20,566 nt of DNA from Tetrahymena elliotti 4EA (taxonomy: Eukaryota; Ciliophora; Oligohymenophorea; Hymenostomatida; Tetrahymenidae): contig JH720294.1 of NCBI GenBank assembly GCA_000231825.2, forward strand, positions 1,616,051 to 1,636,616. Reading direction: 5' to 3'. The notes under the pieces were generated by a model. The model worked only from the letters and a program-made list of their open reading frames with translations, had not been told where the DNA came from and searched no databases. Every line of letters starts with the position of its first letter. The first letter of the stretch is position 1. Of the stretch, positions 18,465 through 20,566 are shown piece after piece. The position numbers and the translations under genes are program-made.

Positions 18465-18509
18465 CATCTCAAAAATTTAATTAATGTTAATATCATTTAT
18501 TTATTCTAC
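18465..18509 (-). promoter_or_regulatory. Conserved 45-nt block with AATAAA, 3' of copy C
   Basis: Third copy of the block at 3751-3795 and 8697-8741, transcript strand beginning GTAGAATAAATAAATG. It is less conserved in its distal half than the other two. Confidence 0.45.
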
Positions 18510-20110
18510 AAATTATTAAGTAGTGGTGTTTGTCTATCTGCATTTGTTTAATTATGAACGAGATTTAACTAATCGATAAATTCTTTAAATTATCATAAAT
18601 AATAAGTTAACCATTAATCCTCCAAAGATTGCATAACTTAAATATCTAAACACTTTTTTTATTAAATTAATTTATTAATTAACTTAATAAAATAATGAAG
18701 AATTTAGTTTTAATTAGTAATTTACTTAATTGCATGTTTTGAGATAAGCTTGTAATATCTTAAGGATTTTAATTGCTATCTGAGGATAAAATTATACCTA
18801 AAAGAGCAACTAAATCTGTTGAGAGTATTACTTAAAGAATTACAATACCATTAAACTGCTTTTCTATAAATGGCCTTTTAATGAAGATAAATGCTATAAA
18901 CAAAACATTTAAGCCTACATGAATCCAACAGCTTAAATGTTACTAATCTACTTTCAAAATAAGAGCTGCTTATGCAATAGTTATTATAACTTTTTTACAT
19001 TCTAATATTAACCAAAACATTCTTGTAAGTCTTTCAGATATTTCTACTTTTTAAGTCAAGCTTTCAATAGAAGCCAACTCTTTAGAAGATATTGACTAGT
19101 ACTAACATCCGACAATGATGTTCCAATATGTTTCTAAAATAAAATATAAAGATAAACCAATACCCATTAAAATGAGGTCTAATTTTTCTATTTCAGGTTT
19201 ATGAATAATAAAAACAGCTGAATTGAAGATTAAAAAACCTGAAGCAATTCTAAGAAAGTGAACAAATAAATTCCATTTGATATAGCTGTATATTTGAAAC
19301 ATTCTAGTATTCTACTATTCTATCCTATTTATTCTACGGGAAGATGAAATCAGAGTTGCAAATAGTACTATCGTGATTACAATGATACCTCCTAAACAAA
19401 ATATAGATACTAAGCAATTACTAAAGAAACTATCTTTGAAATCATTAACAGAAATAACAGAATCAAAAACATTAAAATGAAATAAAGTATTTCCACTAGA
19501 ATCTGCTGGTAGAATAGTTACTAAATGATGAGCATAATAAACTTTCAATTCAAATTAATTCATCCATAATGGATTCAATTATGAAGCAAATATATAATTT
19601 CCAATCATTTATGTATTTTGTATGTAAATCTAACCAAGAGAAGTACCAAATGGTGCAAAAAGAGATGAGGTAATAACTAAAACTAGATTAATTATACCTA
19701 AAGTATTGAGCATTTATGTCTGAGATTTATTTGATTCCAATCTCGACATACAACTTGAATCTAATTTCCCTTAATTGTCCAGACATCCTACCTATTCAAT
19801 ATATTTTAGCTCCTCTTACTCACTCTAAATTTTTAATTTATCCTCACAAGTATTTGTCACTTTACTTAGAGCTAAATCTCGAGCACAGTATATGCATTCA
19901 TTTTTATTTACTCCAGTGCAAACTAAGCAACTTTTATCACACTACTCGCATTCATCAATAGCTTTATTTAAAAAATATCCTTCTTCACATCTTTCACATT
20001 TCCCAAAAGTTGACTAAAAAATCAAACCAAAAATACAAGTTTTACAATTGGTTGATAATTTTCCATTCCAAGTTCTAAAAGTTTTATCACATTTGATACA
20101 GTTAGTATCC
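18493..20110 (-). pseudogene. Copy C: 5'-truncated fragment of the gene B type last exon
   Basis: It encodes the two Cys modules, linker and membrane segments almost identically to gene B. The exon breaks off near 20110 and no upstream Cys exons follow within the window. No AG there keeps the family phase. Two module Cys are changed: to Trp (20068-20070) and to Phe (20077-20079). A one-base deletion near 18717 relative to B shifts the tail frame; it then bypasses the TCA at 18593-18595 that aligns with gene A's stop and ends at TGA 18493-18495. The membrane region itself is intact. I call it a pseudogene fragment; a donor for gene conversion or for DNA rearrangement is an alternative reading. 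Confidence 0.75.
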
Positions 20111-20566
20111 TTAACTTATTTCTGAAAACTTTTTAATTTTAAAAAAATAAATTTTTTTGGAGAAATTAACTGTTATCTCTCCATCAATGTTATCTTAAAT
20201 TAACTTTTTGATTCCAAACTTAAATCATATTATTTTTTCATCAAATTTTAAATTATGAATTAGATCATCAAATTATTTAAATCAATTAAAAAATGTTTTT
20301 TTTTGTCTCTCTAAAAGAAAATCCTTTTCATAAAACTAAATCAAAAATTTTTAATTTCAATAACTTTATTAATAATAACAATAGAAAAAAGCTACTTAAA
20401 ATTATTTTGTTTTTGTACTATTTGTTTAGTGTTACTAATTAAATTAAGTAAAATAAAAGTTTATAAGAAATAAAAATATTTTCAGAGATGATTAATTTAA
20501 AATATACCAAAACCTCTAATGGTTAATGGTGAAGAGATGAGTAGGGATTTTTTTTAATTTTGTTAC
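20111..20566. other. AT-rich sequence beyond the copy C breakpoint
   Basis: No similarity to gene B's upstream exons and no gene recognised. A purine-rich stretch at 20528-20546 (GGTGAAGAGATGAGTAGGG) faintly resembles the G-rich patch 3' of gene B. Confidence 0.5.

Larger units (their letters stand above)
18435..20110 (-). repeat. Duplicated segment, copy C (pairs with 8667-10532)
   Basis: Second copy of gene B's last-exon region without the gap artefact. The duplication ends on the left in 3'-flanking DNA and on the right inside the coding exon, about 60 nt before the homologous splice acceptor. Confidence 0.85.

Noticed and set aside
1..20110. Naming the genes MTA or MTB
   Set aside because: The domain order is similar, but all copies are on one strand, no head-to-head partner is visible, and similarity could not be tested without a search.

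Overview
The window looks like nuclear DNA of an oligohymenophorean ciliate, most likely Tetrahymena or a close relative. It is very AT-rich. Reading frames make sense only if TAA and TAG encode Gln and TGA is the sole stop. Genes are split by GT..AG introns of about 48-770 nt, which is too long for Paramecium. Genus is inference; the code and introns are read directly from the sequence.

Every supported gene lies on the minus strand and belongs to one family: a large extracellular part built of 8-Cys furin-like/growth-factor-receptor modules, then about seven membrane segments and a cytoplasmic tail. Four head-to-tail members are present. Gene 0 (1-1269) runs off the left edge. Gene A (3879-6590) carries two frameshifts. 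Gene B (8729-15446) is the most complete, with at least 17 exons and about 1,340 codons visible. Copy C (18493-20110) is a truncated near-copy of B's last exon. No first exon with a signal peptide was found for any of them. The spacers of about 2.1-3.0 kb between members are AT-rich, and I see no gene in them.

The exon structure is unusually regular. Every internal exon is flanked by phase-2 introns, and all but one (the frameshifted exon of gene A) have lengths divisible by 3. Ten consecutive exons of gene B each encode one module of 47-50 residues. Eight of these form a duplicated four-exon cassette (10731-11542 and 11597-12392). Gene A has one such cassette.

The last exons of B and C differ at one noticed base from about 9084 to 10241, but diverge on both sides and then lose similarity. 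This suggests recent duplication or gene conversion. The 100-N gap in gene B is flanked by an exact 93-bp repeat that copy C has only once, so it is probably an assembly artefact.

The layout (furin-like repeats plus a multi-pass C-terminus, tandem partial copies, long AT-rich spacers) recalls the Tetrahymena mating-type genes MTA/MTB and their germline array. All copies here point the same way and no divergent partner is visible, so this is a resemblance and not an assignment.
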